Notes: generated by a model from the letters alone, not told the origin. Shown: positions 1 to 8,354, counted from the stretch's first letter. The stretch: 11,017 nt of DNA from Gracilaria caudata (GCA_030374735.1 JASCIV010000868.1:1-11017), one strand, 5' to 3'. Numbers and translations: made by a program.

Positions 1-2318
1 GAGATCCGAAGTGGAGCCACCACGCATATGCGTGATCCTGCGTGGAGCTCCTACTGTAGTACACTCGAGATACTGTAGTTGTGTTACACTCATCAGTCCA
101 CTCCTTCATTAAGTGCGCAATAGATTTTGATTCTACAAGTTCATTTAGTTCTCTGCCGCGCACGGTAGAACCAACTGGTAATAAGCTTGAAAATATATGA
201 GCGTTCACCTCATCAGGAAGTTCGTGCAAAGTCTTCTGACGTTCTGGGTTCATTTTTCTCTTTCTTTCACAGGTGCTGCTTCACACCTTTGCAGACATGC
301 GGTAACGGTAGGGAGGCCTTTAAGTGCTTTTAAGCTTTTCTGAAACACTACTAGGTCAAGGTATTAGTCAACGATGATGACCAACTTTTTCTGCCCTGTC
401 AGTCAATGCCGAAAAAACAAATGGTGGATAATACATTCTTCATGAATATGGAAAACTACACGAGGGGAGCGGAGACCTTTCAAGCGCTCGCGCCTTCAAT
501 TTGCAGTAGTGAGTAGTCATAAGATTTAAAAGATGGGAGCAGGATTTTCTTAGCTTCTCCTTGCAATAATAAGAAAAAACATCTGGACAATCAAACCGAA
601 AATAGACCTGTGTCGCAATCACGCTTTCGCAATCCAAATCAGTCCGATAGACAGTTTCATGTGATGCATAGTTGTAGTTTTTGGCGTCGTTAGCAAAGGT
701 GCAGCAGCCGTTCGTTTTGAAACTATGCCACGAGCCGGATAAGGCTCACACGGAATTAGATGGATTATAGTAGATCGAACAAGATCATCGATGTAAAGCT
801 TTACACCAGCTTTAGGTCTATAATAATATTATCTGGGCACGTTGTAGTTCGTGGGCACGTTGTGAAAACAAACGCTTGTGAAGCAAAGTCAAAAACTTTT
901 TAAAGTTATTAAAATAGATTTCAATTTCAGCATCGAGACGAAGACGCGATACAGCTCCACTTTGAATACTTCCGGCCGAGCACAATTCATTTCCAGAACA
1001 TGTCCACCAGGCGAGTCGTAACTGGCAAAATCATTAACCGTCACACCTGCGTACACTTTACAATATAGCAAGCTTACCAGCAACGCACTCAACGCGACGC
1101 GACGAGCTTATGGCAAGCTTCAACTTTCTACGATGGCGAGTTTTATTTTTTCTGCTTTTTTTTCATTTGTGGCCATCGGGCTGTTCCAACGAGACCGCCA
1201 CTCCTCCGACCTGTGCCCTTCTTCAACAGTATCCTCCTCGACGGCTTTGTCTTCTGTGCACAATTACTATTACAATCTATTTGACCGCCTGTTAACATCG
1301 CCCCATAAATGGGTCCGACCATATCACTATACCACACATCCCTCGGATCCATATTCGAAATTTCAACTGGTTTTCGAATCAGCCAATGAAATCATTTTCT
1401 GTGTCTACGATCCCATCAATTCTTAACCACATAGAAGTATTCATTTTGCCTAGCGCCAAGGATCTGGCCCATTCGCTAGTAACTGCACACCTCCTTCTCT
1501 CGGCCACAACGACGCTTCTGCGGCTGCCACAGCTACGTTCTGACACCATCTCGAAAAAAGAACCAATAATGGTCGAGATACGATTGATACTGACTCCAAA
1601 TGGCACTTGTACGAACACGCCAACACTTCTGATTTTCTCGTATATTTCAAACCCTTTTCGAGGCGTACTTTTCATGGTGCCCACATTGTATGTATCAGTC
1701 TCTATCGCAGAAGTTCACACTCTTCCATAACATTCAAGCCGTTCGCGAAAGATGCCAACTTGCACTGTGGAACTGCCCGGGGGCAATGATACGAACCGTG
1801 TAATTCTGGGCAGGAGGCGCCGATCCGGAGCAAGGATTGGTCGGCGGTGAGAAGAGCTCCCGGGTTGATGGAACGAGATTGCCATCAAGGAGCAGTCCTC
1901 GAGGTCGTGCTCAAGAACCACAGCAGTATGGATGACGGCACTCGCCAGCATTTGCGCTTGTGAGGTGGTGGTTTCTTGTTTCTCTGTGAGATTCTTACCT
2001 GATATATCACCAGAAGTACACAAACAGGGAAGTGCCCAATCTGGATGACCACTCAACTCCCACGTTTGTGCGTCAACAAGCAATTCGGTGCCAACAAGTC
2101 ACCGAACTATCAGTGCCAGCGTCGGTCTTCAAGCGAGAATGATACCCCGATTCACCTTCAAATTCGATCCAGCAAGGTCTCTTTGAGTTTGTAGTCTTTC
2201 TTCGTCTGAGTGCGGCGCGTACTGTACGTCCATTCCATTCTTCCGTTTCTCCCACTCAGTAGCACGAGGTGTAAATGAATCTCGATTGAAGACATACCCA
2301 ATGTCTCCCCCACGGCAA
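1..2318. other. Non-coding or unrecognised stretch
   Basis: I see no gene here that I can support. Several short ORFs overlap on both strands between about 1100 and 2080. The longest on the plus strand with a true ATG are 1110-1295 (61 aa, hydrophobic N-terminus and several cysteines), 1133-1426 (97 aa, hydrophobic N-terminus) and 1386-1730 (114 aa). They overlap in different frames, none shows a motif I recognise, and reading the 1133 frame onward meets stops at 1424, 1451, about 1535 and 1787. A decayed gene is possible but cannot be shown. On the minus strand 889-1092 resembles a signal peptide but has no ATG. Small repeats near the left edge are listed separately. Confidence 0.5.
21..34. 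repeat. 14-bp perfect palindrome and nearby short direct repeat
   Basis: CACGCATATGCGTG reads the same on both strands. Just to its right the nonamer TACTGTAGT occurs at 52-60 and again at 71-79, and each copy is followed shortly by ACACTC. These are short and may be chance or the edge of a decayed element that begins outside the window. No function is assigned. Confidence 0.4.
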
Positions 2319-2363
2319 GCTGTCTTCTGGACTTGCGGAAAAATGCTTGCCGTCTTCCGGACT
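2319..2363 (+). repeat. Near-duplicate 15-bp upstream motif
   Basis: GCTGTCTTCTGGACT (2319-2333) and GCCGTCTTCCGGACT (2349-2363) match at 13 of 15 bases and start 30 bases apart. They lie just upstream of the TATA box of the secreted-protein gene, so they are candidates for a paired activator or repressor site. Both differences are C/T changes. A shorter related string, ATCCGGACT, follows the TATA box near 2389-2397. The regulatory role is inferred from position only. Confidence 0.4.
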
Positions 2364-2377
2364 GGGATATCCACCAC

Positions 2378-2385
2378 TATATAAA
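2378..2385 (+). promoter_or_regulatory. TATA box of the secreted-protein gene
   Basis: TATATAAA lies 156 bases upstream of the ATG at 2534. Transcription would be expected to start about 25-35 bases downstream, near 2405-2415, giving a 5' leader of roughly 120-130 bases that is pyrimidine-rich (CACTCAGTCACTCTCTTC). The match to the TATA consensus is very good and its placement fits the gene that follows. Confidence 0.6.
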
Positions 2386-2533
2386 GCGATCCGGACTTTC
2401 TAATCTGCTCCACCTCTTCTCGAACCATCCAAGTTTTCTGTCTCAAGCCCAGCCTACCCCTTCACTCAGTCACTCTCTTCTGAAACTAATATTCGTTGCA
2501 CCCAATTTCTGTGAAGTTCCACACCAAGGAAAG

Positions 2534-3106
2534 ATGAATATGTTCAAGTATATTACTGTGCTAGCATTGCTCTGCATCCTGGCGTCGGCCACGGCGTCCA
2601 AGCCGCGTATGGGGAAGGACTCCACGCCTCCGGAGCAGATACCGTCCGGGAAATCAAGGTTCTTTGGATTGCCTGTTTTAAAAGGTAGACTGCAGCAGTT
2701 GAAGGCAAACATCCGCATGCATAAGGATCAGAGGAGGAACCGTGCTCGCCTGGGTTCTGTTCGGTTCACGCGACGCTTCATTCAATTCATCAAACGTACT
2801 GTCAACAGTCTGCGTGAGCTTAGGAAGCCTGGCGGGAGCCGCTCAGCTCGCATGATGGCTGTTAGGAACGGATTGAAAGATATGCTGGCCGATCTTGAGG
2901 ATGTGACCGATCAAGTCGGGCGGGACCTGGTGAAGGATATCCGGGAGGATCTCCAAGAGCTTCGCGAAATTGTGATGGAAATCATGAAGGACGGAGATAA
3001 TCATGGATGGAAGTTGAAGGAAATTATTGAGCTGACAGAGGGAGTTCTAGGCGGTGACGGATGCGTGGAGAAGCTGATTGGTTTCCTCTCTGATATGCTT
3101 GAGTAA
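2534..3106 (+). CDS. Small secreted protein of unknown function, charge-bipolar
   Basis: This encodes 190 aa. I chose the ATG at 2534 because it has A at -3 and the protein then opens with a textbook signal peptide: lysine at residue 5, a hydrophobic core from about residue 6 to 17, and an ASATAS cleavage region near 21-22. The open frame extends upstream to about 2333 but contains no earlier ATG. The mature protein falls into two parts. Residues 23 to about 111 are rich in Arg and Lys (RRNRAR at 67-72, FTRRF at 78-82). Residues about 112-190 are acidic and look like amphipathic helices. Only one cysteine (C177) remains after the signal peptide, so no disulfide fold is expected. There is an RELR at 94-97, but it sits about 73 residues past the predicted cleavage site with no EER motif after it, so I do not call it an RXLR effector. 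I do not recognise the family. It is probably secreted; a role in host interaction is only a guess. It ends in TAA, with no sign of introns. Confidence 0.72.
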   Translation: MNMFKYITVLALLCILASATASKPRMGKDSTPPEQIPSGKSRFFGLPVLKGRLQQLKANIRMHKDQRRNRARLGSVRFTRRFIQFIKRTVNSLRELRKPGGSRSARMMAVRNGLKDMLADLEDVTDQVGRDLVKDIREDLQELREIVMEIMKDGDNHGWKLKEIIELTEGVLGGDGCVEKLIGFLSDMLE

Positions 3107-3324
3107 CATTCGAGTTGAGTAGGCATGATGTACGACTTTAGCGTCGGTGACGAAACGCTCTGCGTTTGAAAACACCTAAGAGGTCTAATACTTTCTATTC
3201 GTAGCCCAGTGCGTGTAGCATAGCTACCATTTGGTAGTTCGTGGCTGCCGTATAGGAGTGTTATAGGTGTTGGGTCGTTAGCAACCCACGCGCAACGCGG
3301 AATTGGCGTGTGCGTTTCGTAAAT

Positions 3325-3342
3325 GAGAGAGAGAGAGAGAGA
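3325..3342 (+). repeat. (GA)9 microsatellite
   Basis: Nine uninterrupted GA units lie between the secreted-protein gene and the ankyrin region. The roughly 390 bases between 3107 and 3494 otherwise show no gene that I can support. Confidence 0.9.
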
Positions 3343-3494
3343 TAGTTCAGAACATCACTTACACGGTATTCCTCGTGCAGCGAAAATAGAACCCTGGACA
3401 AAGCCGCTGGCGGGCTCTACCAATGCGTTCCCCAAAAGAGTTGGTTGCTCGAGGACAGAAGAGCTTGCATCGCGCCATCGAGCGGTAGCGAGCG

Positions 3495-3600
3495 GAGGCG
3501 GGGGAGCTGGCGGCGCTACTGTACAGGATGGGGCGAGTACACGGCGGCTGTTGAGATCTATCAAAAGTCAAAACGTAGCGCAGTGTCACCGCCCGACGTG
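3495..3600 (+). pseudogene. Possible broken tetratricopeptide-like fragment
   Basis: Read from 3495, the frame gives EAGELAALLYRMG. After a single extra base at 3534 it continues as EYTAAVEIYQKSKRSA and then PPDVTLVFR. Together these resemble one tetratricopeptide unit of the kinesin-light-chain type (LA-LLY-MGEY--AVE-Y-KS-R, then a -PDV- start of the next unit). Neither frame alone has a good start, and no intact repeat array surrounds it. The resemblance is by eye over about 35 residues and could be chance. If real, this is a relic of a gene lost before or during the duplication that left the ankyrin relic just downstream. Confidence 0.25.
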
Positions 3601-3836
3601 ACGCTGGTGTTCCGTGCTGACGAGCATAGTGGTGGCCTGCGGCAGGGCTTCATGTGCAGGCGGTTCTGGCGGAAGGCTGAGTCGCATGATGTCGGCAATC
3701 GACGGTCTCAAAAACTTGGTGCAAGTTGACTTTACTGTCGAACAAATGGATGGGATATTGGCAACACAAGAGGTACGACAAAACTCTGCAATGCATGCTC
3801 AATCGCAGCCGCTACAGCCGACCGACGTTGCTTTAC

Positions 3837-4020
3837 TGGCGCGCGGCAGCAACGGTAGCAAGCAGTGCTTGTTCACCAAGACGGCGTGCGCCGAAAAGCT
3901 GCGAGGTGCGCGACTTGCGGCAAGTGACAAACAAACATGGCTGGACTGCGTTACACAAGCCAATGAATTTGTACACGTGGTGTTATTGGAAGCGATGCAA
4001 GTGCTCCGCGCCAATGGGAA
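3837..4020 (+). pseudogene. Decayed partial copy of the ankyrin gene's 5' end
   Basis: Four blocks here repeat, in the same order, sequence from the start of the intact gene at 4145-4330. TGGCGCGCGGCAGCAA (3837-3852) matches 4145-4160 exactly. GACTTGCGGCAAGTGAC (3912-3928) matches 4205-4221 at 16 of 17 bases. ATGGCTGGACTGCGTT (3937-3952) matches 4266-4281 at 15 of 16. A region around ACACGT (3973) matches that around 4303 more loosely. A deletion of about 36 bases between the second and third blocks and a 1-base deletion between the third and fourth break the frame. The translation therefore shows LRQVTN, then HGWTAL in one frame and ANEFVHVVLLEA in another. The first block corresponds to leader sequence before the intact gene's ATG, so this looks like a genomic tandem duplication rather than an extra ankyrin repeat. 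The start codon is not preserved. Confidence 0.6.
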
Positions 4021-4103
4021 GCGCGCAAACGAATATGCAAAACGTCGTGCGCACAATGGGCGCGTGACGCTCACAGCGAGTGCGCGGCGGCGGCGACGCG
4101 CGC

Positions 4104-4110
4104 TATAAAA
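4104..4110 (+). promoter_or_regulatory. TATA box of the ankyrin gene
   Basis: TATAAAA lies 59 bases before the ATG at 4163 in very GC-rich surroundings (runs of GCG/GGC). A start of transcription about 30 bases downstream would fall near 4134-4140. That agrees with choosing 4163 as the first ATG in the message. Confidence 0.6.
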
Positions 4111-4162
4111 CGGCGCGACGTCGGCGGCGGTGGTGGCGGCTGCTTGGCGCGCGGCAGCAAAC

Positions 4163-6487
4163 ATGGCCGACGGCGTCGAGCTGCGTGCAGCTGCCAGGCG
4201 CGGTGACTTGCAGCAAGTGACGACGCTGCTGGAGCGCGGCGCGGATGTGAACGGCGCATGCGAAGATGGCTGGACAGCGTTGCTCTCGGCCGCTCAAAAT
4301 GGACACGTAGCCGTCGTGGAAACGCTTCTGGCGCGCGGAGCCATCATCAACAGCACAAACAAATATGGTCAACAAGCTTTGCAACAGGCCGCTGCGTTCG
4401 GACACGCGTCGGTGGTGGAGACATTGCTGGCGCGCGGAGCAGACATAAACGGCAGAGGCCAATTCGGCAAACCTGCGTTGCATTGGGCTGCTCAAAATGG
4501 ATACGTGGCGGTCGTGGAAGGGCTTCTTGTGCGCGGCGCCGCTACCAACCTCAAAGACTCCCAACTTGGCAGAACCCCGTTGCAAGATGCGGCGCACCTG
4601 GGACACACGGCAGTGGTCGAAACGCTCCTGGCGCGCGGCGCCGAAGTGAACGTCGCAGACGAAGAAGAAGGCAACACTGCGTTGCATCTTGCCGCTGATA
4701 AGGGACACGTGGCCGTCACGGAAACGTTGCTTGCGCGTGGCGCCGACATTGGCCGCGTCAACAATTTGGGAGACACACCAATCCATAAAGCCGCAAAAAC
4801 GAACAACGAATCGGTGGCGCTCGCGCTGTGGCGCGCAGGCGCCGACCCACTCAAACGCAACAACAATGGCGAGACGACGCTGTCGCTGCTGCCCGAAAAC
4901 AGCGATGCCGCCAGACAGATCACGGCCCCGCCCTCACAGCTCCAGCAGCCCACTCTGTCCATTGTCCCGGCCGCAACCGATCACCACCACCAACCTCCGC
5001 CACTCACTCAGCTGCAGAAGATTTGGGTGCAAGCAAACCTATCCGCCGTTACTCCCCAACAGCTGCTCGATGCGCTCAAGGCCGAGCACGTCACCTCCTT
5101 CTCCGACTTTGTGCTCGCGCACCACATGCTGCTGCTCGCTGTGCGCCAACGCGTTCTTACGCGCTCGCAACTCGCCACATTTGGTGGCAGTCGGGACTAC
5201 CTTTTGGAGAATGTGTATCTGCCAATCACCAAGTGCGAGCTCACAGATGAGCAGAAGTTCTGGCTCTCCGGACTGCTCTCTTACGCCGAGAAAAAAAAGA
5301 TCATTCGTGATGGCAACGCTACCCTCGTCAAGGTCGTGGCCGACTTGCGCTCGGAGATCCGCCAAACCAGCTTGGAAATGCAGTCGGCACTCGTATCCGT
5401 TGCACGCGAAATCAACAGTCTGCAACAGCGCGTCGGCAACCTGGAGCAGTGGGCTAACCAAGCTGCGGAAAGCTTCCAGGACTTGTGTGAAGGGCAGCAG
5501 CAAATGCTTTCCGATATGAAGAATATGGCCGCCAGTCTGCAGCACCTACACGGTTTGCTTAAGAAACAGCAACGCCGCCGCACTAGGGCCGGCGTGTTGA
5601 ACTTTTGTCTGGGCATGATTCCAGTTGTTGGCGGTGTTCTTGCCAGCACGTCTTCCGCGGCTAAAGCCATTTCTTCCGGCTTCAATCTTGACCAAATCAG
5701 CTCACTTGCCACCATGGCAGTCAACGAGATATTGGCCGTGGACATCAGTAATTTCCAAACTGTTTCCGTTCTCATGAGCGACCAGTACCTCAACAACCTC
5801 GACCTCGATGTTCGTCAACGAGTTGAAGCTGTTGTGGAGCAGACTGATTTTGAGACGCTTCCCAATTTGCAACAGCGTCTTACCGTTGTGGTAGAGGAGC
5901 TCAAGGATTCTGACGAATTCAGTGAATTGGAAGAAGAAGAGGAGGATGCCGAGATACGTGAAAGATTTGTGGTTCTGGCCTCCAGATCGCACTCAGATGA
6001 TCAAACAGTCACGGCTCAGGATGCAATGCCGGAGCTACAACATATACTGCAACTGCATCTGAGTGAAGCTGGTGAAGGTGTAACGGTAGATGATGATGAT
6101 GTAGAAGATGTGGTTATGGACCAGATGGATGACAACTCGTGTTTACTTGACATGGATGCTTTCATCAAATCGTTTCGAGAGTTATGCAAGAAGTATCCAA
6201 CTGTGAAACGCCAACGAGAGCCGCCAGAGCTGCGTGAAAGATTCCAGAATGCGACGAGGTCGAAGAACGTTCTGAAGATCAAGCTTGCCAAGCGCCTGTT
6301 GCGTGCTTTGTTCAGTGAGTCGGGTAGTGAGGCACATCCTGCGAGAGCACCACTGTCATTCAGAAGGATTCGGGAGGAATGGCACGAGTCAGAGGTCGAT
6401 GCCCTGCTTGCGGAATACGGGCCGGGTGAGAATGTCATTGATGAAGAAGGATTTGTGAAGGTAGGAATGAAAGTGTTATTCGCATAA
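4163..6487 (+). CDS. Ankyrin-repeat, coiled-coil protein with hydrophobic Gly-rich segment and acidic C-terminal half
   Basis: This encodes 774 aa, with no intron evident. The ATG at 4163 is the first in frame and sits in an excellent context (AAACATGGCC). The open frame continues upstream to 4130 without another ATG. Residues about 6-230 form seven ankyrin units of 33-34 residues (core pattern G-TALH-AA--GH-AVVETLLARGAD-N), followed by a partial eighth to about 253. A Gln/Pro/His-rich linker (about 254-285) leads into a helical region and then a predicted coiled coil at about 386-472 (SLEMQSALVSVAREINSLQQ). A basic KKQQRRRTR patch is followed by a hydrophobic, glycine-rich stretch at about 477-505 with GMIPVVGGVLAS at its centre. 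Two acidic runs follow, near 583-596 and 640-652, and a basic tail after them. Ankyrin arrays bind proteins; the target is unknown. The layout resembles oomycete ankyrin proteins of unknown role, and also the general plan of recognition domain plus helical membrane-active domain, but no nucleotide-binding domain is present. Base composition falls from very GC-rich in the ankyrin part to more balanced in the C-terminal part. Confidence 0.88.
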   Translation: MADGVELRAAARRGDLQQVTTLLERGADVNGACEDGWTALLSAAQNGHVAVVETLLARGAIINSTNKYGQQALQQAAAFGHASVVETLLARGADINGRGQFGKPALHWAAQNGYVAVVEGLLVRGAATNLKDSQLGRTPLQDAAHLGHTAVVETLLARGAEVNVADEEEGNTALHLAADKGHVAVTETLLARGADIGRVNNLGDTPIHKAAKTNNESVALALWRAGADPLKRNNNGETTLSLLPENSDAARQITAPPSQLQQPTLSIVPAATDHHHQPPPLTQLQKIWVQANLSAVTPQQLLDALKAEHVTSFSDFVLAHHMLLLAVRQRVLTRSQLATFGGSRDYLLENVYLPITKCELTDEQKFWLSGLLSYAEKKKIIRDGNATLVKVVADLRSEIRQTSLEMQSALVSVAREINSLQQRVGNLEQWANQAAESFQDLCEGQQQMLSDMKNMAASLQHLHGLLKKQQRRRTRAGVLNFCLGMIPVVGGVLASTSSAAKAISSGFNLDQISSLATMAVNEILAVDISNFQTVSVLMSDQYLNNLDLDVRQRVEAVVEQTDFETLPNLQQRLTVVVEELKDSDEFSELEEEEEDAEIRERFVVLASRSHSDDQTVTAQDAMPELQHILQLHLSEAGEGVTVDDDDVEDVVMDQMDDNSCLLDMDAFIKSFRELCKKYPTVKRQREPPELRERFQNATRSKNVLKIKLAKRLLRALFSESGSEAHPARAPLSFRRIREEWHESEVDALLAEYGPGENVIDEEGFVKVGMKVLFA
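4205..4850 (+). repeat. 99-102-bp in-frame tandem repeats encoding ankyrin units
   Basis: The motif CTGGCGCGCGG and close variants recur about every 99-102 bases (near 4330, 4429, 4528, 4627 and 4729), each encoding LLARGA or LLVRGA. The DNA similarity between units is high enough for unequal crossing-over to add or remove repeats. The same CTGGCGCGCGG string also occurs at 3836, inside the decayed upstream copy. Confidence 0.75.
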
Positions 6488-7466
6488 CTAGCTGGAGCTC
6501 GAGCATACGAGCTTTGATACTGCATTTCCAATAGAGCATTTGAATGAGTGCTTGCGTTGTCGCACTGTGGCACCTGGTCCAGTAAACGATATTGACTTCT
6601 CAACTACCAAGGCAACTTGCATTTCTTGTCACGAATTCTGGCACGAAAGAGGCAGTTCTGCTTTCTTTGAATGAGCTCTATTAATTTTCGTGATATGTGC
6701 GTTGCGACTGCTTCAAGCGCTTCAGAGGCAGAGCCGTACCAACTGAAACGTATTACGGTGTAATGCTTCAGCTATGGATGTGAATTCTTTTGCATCCGCT
6801 TAGCTGTCCGGGAGAGTTTGAGACTCCACTCACACGAGCTGCTTTTAATCAGGCAATAATAATATTATCAGTGCTCTGAGAAGCAAGCTTCTCAACGAGA
6901 AATATGCAAAGCTCCTTAGATATTAAGCGCAGTTTGTAAAAAGTTTTGAAGTTCTACTACAGTTCTATTTCGGCTTCTGTGTGCACTACCCGTGGTAGAC
7001 TTTACGAAAAGTTCTGTAGAAGTTCATCACGCCCATGTAGAGAATTCGGATGTTGTGAGGGTCGCATATCCAAATTCAGCGTATCGAGGACAGCTTTGTT
7101 TCTTTGAAATATAATTTGTTGGTATGGTAGTGATCCAAATTGACGTGAATCTCCAGAAAAGAAACGAAATGCGCCGTGTGACACGGCGCATTTTTTTAAA
7201 AGTTTTTACTTTTTTCAAAGAAAAGAGTCAATTCTAATAATAAACCAGGCAATTCGAGGGAGTACCATTTGCAGGAGTACTGCTGCCAGAAACCAGCCAA
7301 GTGAAGTCGTAAACCAGCTTTTTTTTCAGAATTAGCTTTACTTTAGATCTAGATTGCTCAGCTTCCTATGTAGTAGGAGCTTTGCTATTATGTATTGCAT
7401 ATAAAAAAAGGGGAAATATATGCTGTTTTATAGGTAGCCCTACATTCGTATCAACTACATTAATTC
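6488..7466. other. Intergenic stretch between the ankyrin and zinc-finger genes
   Basis: The two genes converge here: plus-strand ankyrin from the left and minus-strand zinc finger from the right. No gene is supported. It contains a small hairpin at 6877-6894 (8-bp arms, TGAGAAGC and GCTTCTCA, with a 2-base loop) and the stronger hairpin listed at 7167-7193. No obvious AATAAA lies close to the ankyrin stop codon; one occurs near 7237, about 750 bases away. Confidence 0.6.
7167..7200 (+). other. Perfect GC-rich hairpin followed by a T-run
   Basis: AAATGCGCCGTGT (7167-7179) and ACACGGCGCATTT (7181-7193) are perfect inverted copies around one central G at 7180. The run of T continues to 7197. 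In bacteria this would be called a Rho-independent terminator. In this eukaryotic setting that reading does not apply directly. It could instead form a cruciform, give a structured transcript end, or end a polymerase III transcript, since T4 or longer is enough for that. It lies between convergent genes. Confidence 0.75.
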
Positions 7467-8354
7467 TCAGCCTCTACAAGTTCTAATATGAACTTTATGC
7501 TGGGCCCGTCTTGTAAACTGCTTCCCACAAGATTGACAATGATACAAACGTCTGTGAGTGGTACGCACATGATTCTGAAGTGTAAGAGCATCCGGGGCAG
7601 CAAATGAGCACCTGAAGCACTGACGGATTGCTCCGTGCTCATGGAACTTTCTCACATGAGATCGAAGACTTTCGGACAGTCTGTATCTCAAAGGACAGTA
7701 GGGGCATTGCATTTCTCTCCACCTACCACATACAAAGTTGCCCCGTACTGAGTGACTCCGTGTATGAACTTGAACTGAACGAAGATCAGGAGCTGCAAAT
7801 CTGCACCGTAAGCAGTGATAGATGCCTCCGTTGTCATGAAATGTCCTTACATGATATCGAAGACCGTTGTAGGTGGTGTATTTTTTAGGGCAGTAGGGGC
7901 AAGATCGTTCGCGTTTTGTGATTCCTGCGCTAGCGCTCCGAGAATGATGAAAGGTCGGACTGAGTTCTGAGGTAGATAAAGGGGCATGAACCAGTGCCTG
8001 AGCAGCTGCAGCCAACGTCCCTTGCTCCCGTGGTACCGCAGCTAGCTCTGATGGCGCCTGCGCAACTGGACCCTCCCTTGACGCAGCATGTGCAGCTGCT
8101 TTCGTTATCGGATCGGTAGTGTCCTCACCTGAAAACTTGGCCTCCACAACAGTATCGGCCATCAGTACTTGGTGGTTCATCGCATCCAATTTCTTATCCT
8201 CAGATGCTAAGAAAGCATATTTAAGATCTTGTCTCTGTTGACGGTTCTCCGATTTTGTCTTTGTTATTCCTTTATCATTCAGACCGAGTCTATTGCAATC
8301 TCTGGGAGGCCGTCTGTCGTCACCGCCGCGGGTACTATGAGGATAGAAGTTCAT
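7467..8354 (-). CDS. Five-finger C2H2-type zinc-finger protein
   Basis: This encodes 295 aa, single exon, from an ATG with A at -3 to a TGA. Residues 1-147 are probably disordered, with basic and Arg-rich patches near the start and an Ala-rich part at about 86-118. Five fingers follow. Finger 1 uses C152, C155, H168, H173; finger 2 uses C181, C184, H197, H201; finger 3 uses C217, C220, H233, H238; finger 4 uses C246, C249, H262, H267; finger 5 uses C273, C276, H289 and ends in C293, making it C2HC. Fingers 1-2 and 3-4 are clearly duplicates of one two-finger module: CPYCP in fingers 1 and 3, RCRFAAPD and RCSFAAPD in fingers 2 and 4. The linker between fingers 2 and 3 is longer and does not match TGEKP. 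The protein is probably nuclear and binds DNA or RNA; the target is not known. No signal peptide is seen. Confidence 0.85.
   Translation of the reverse strand: MNFYPHSTRGGDDRRPPRDCNRLGLNDKGITKTKSENRQQRQDLKYAFLASEDKKLDAMNHQVLMADTVVEAKFSGEDTTDPITKAAAHAASREGPVAQAPSELAAVPREQGTLAAAAQALVHAPLSTSELSPTFHHSRSASAGITKRERSCPYCPKKYTTYNGLRYHVRTFHDNGGIYHCLRCRFAAPDLRSVQVHTRSHSVRGNFVCGRWREMQCPYCPLRYRLSESLRSHVRKFHEHGAIRQCFRCSFAAPDALTLQNHVRTTHRRLYHCQSCGKQFTRRAQHKVHIRTCRG

Noticed and set aside
889..1092. Minus-strand open frame with a signal-peptide-like start (SALLVSLLYCKVYAG)
   Set aside because: The frame begins at TTG with a TAA just upstream and no ATG before residue 34; no motif is seen. At best a relic.
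1110..1730. Three overlapping plus-strand ORFs, two with hydrophobic N-termini
   Set aside because: They overlap in different frames, share no recognisable domain and have no promoter that I can see. No single one is preferred.
1715..2083. 122-codon minus-strand open frame
   Set aside because: It starts at TTG, has no motif and opposes other open frames of similar length.
2815..2826. RELR motif at residues 94-97 of the secreted protein as an RXLR effector signal
   Set aside because: Too far from the cleavage site, inside a probable helix and without a following EER; similar strings (ELRE) recur in the same protein by composition.
3614..4108. 164-codon plus-strand open frame before the ankyrin gene
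   Set aside because: It starts at GTG, and its central part is explained as the frame-broken ankyrin copy.
4071..4786. Long minus-strand open frames opposite the ankyrin repeats
   Set aside because: They mirror the GC-rich ankyrin repeats and are shadows of that gene.
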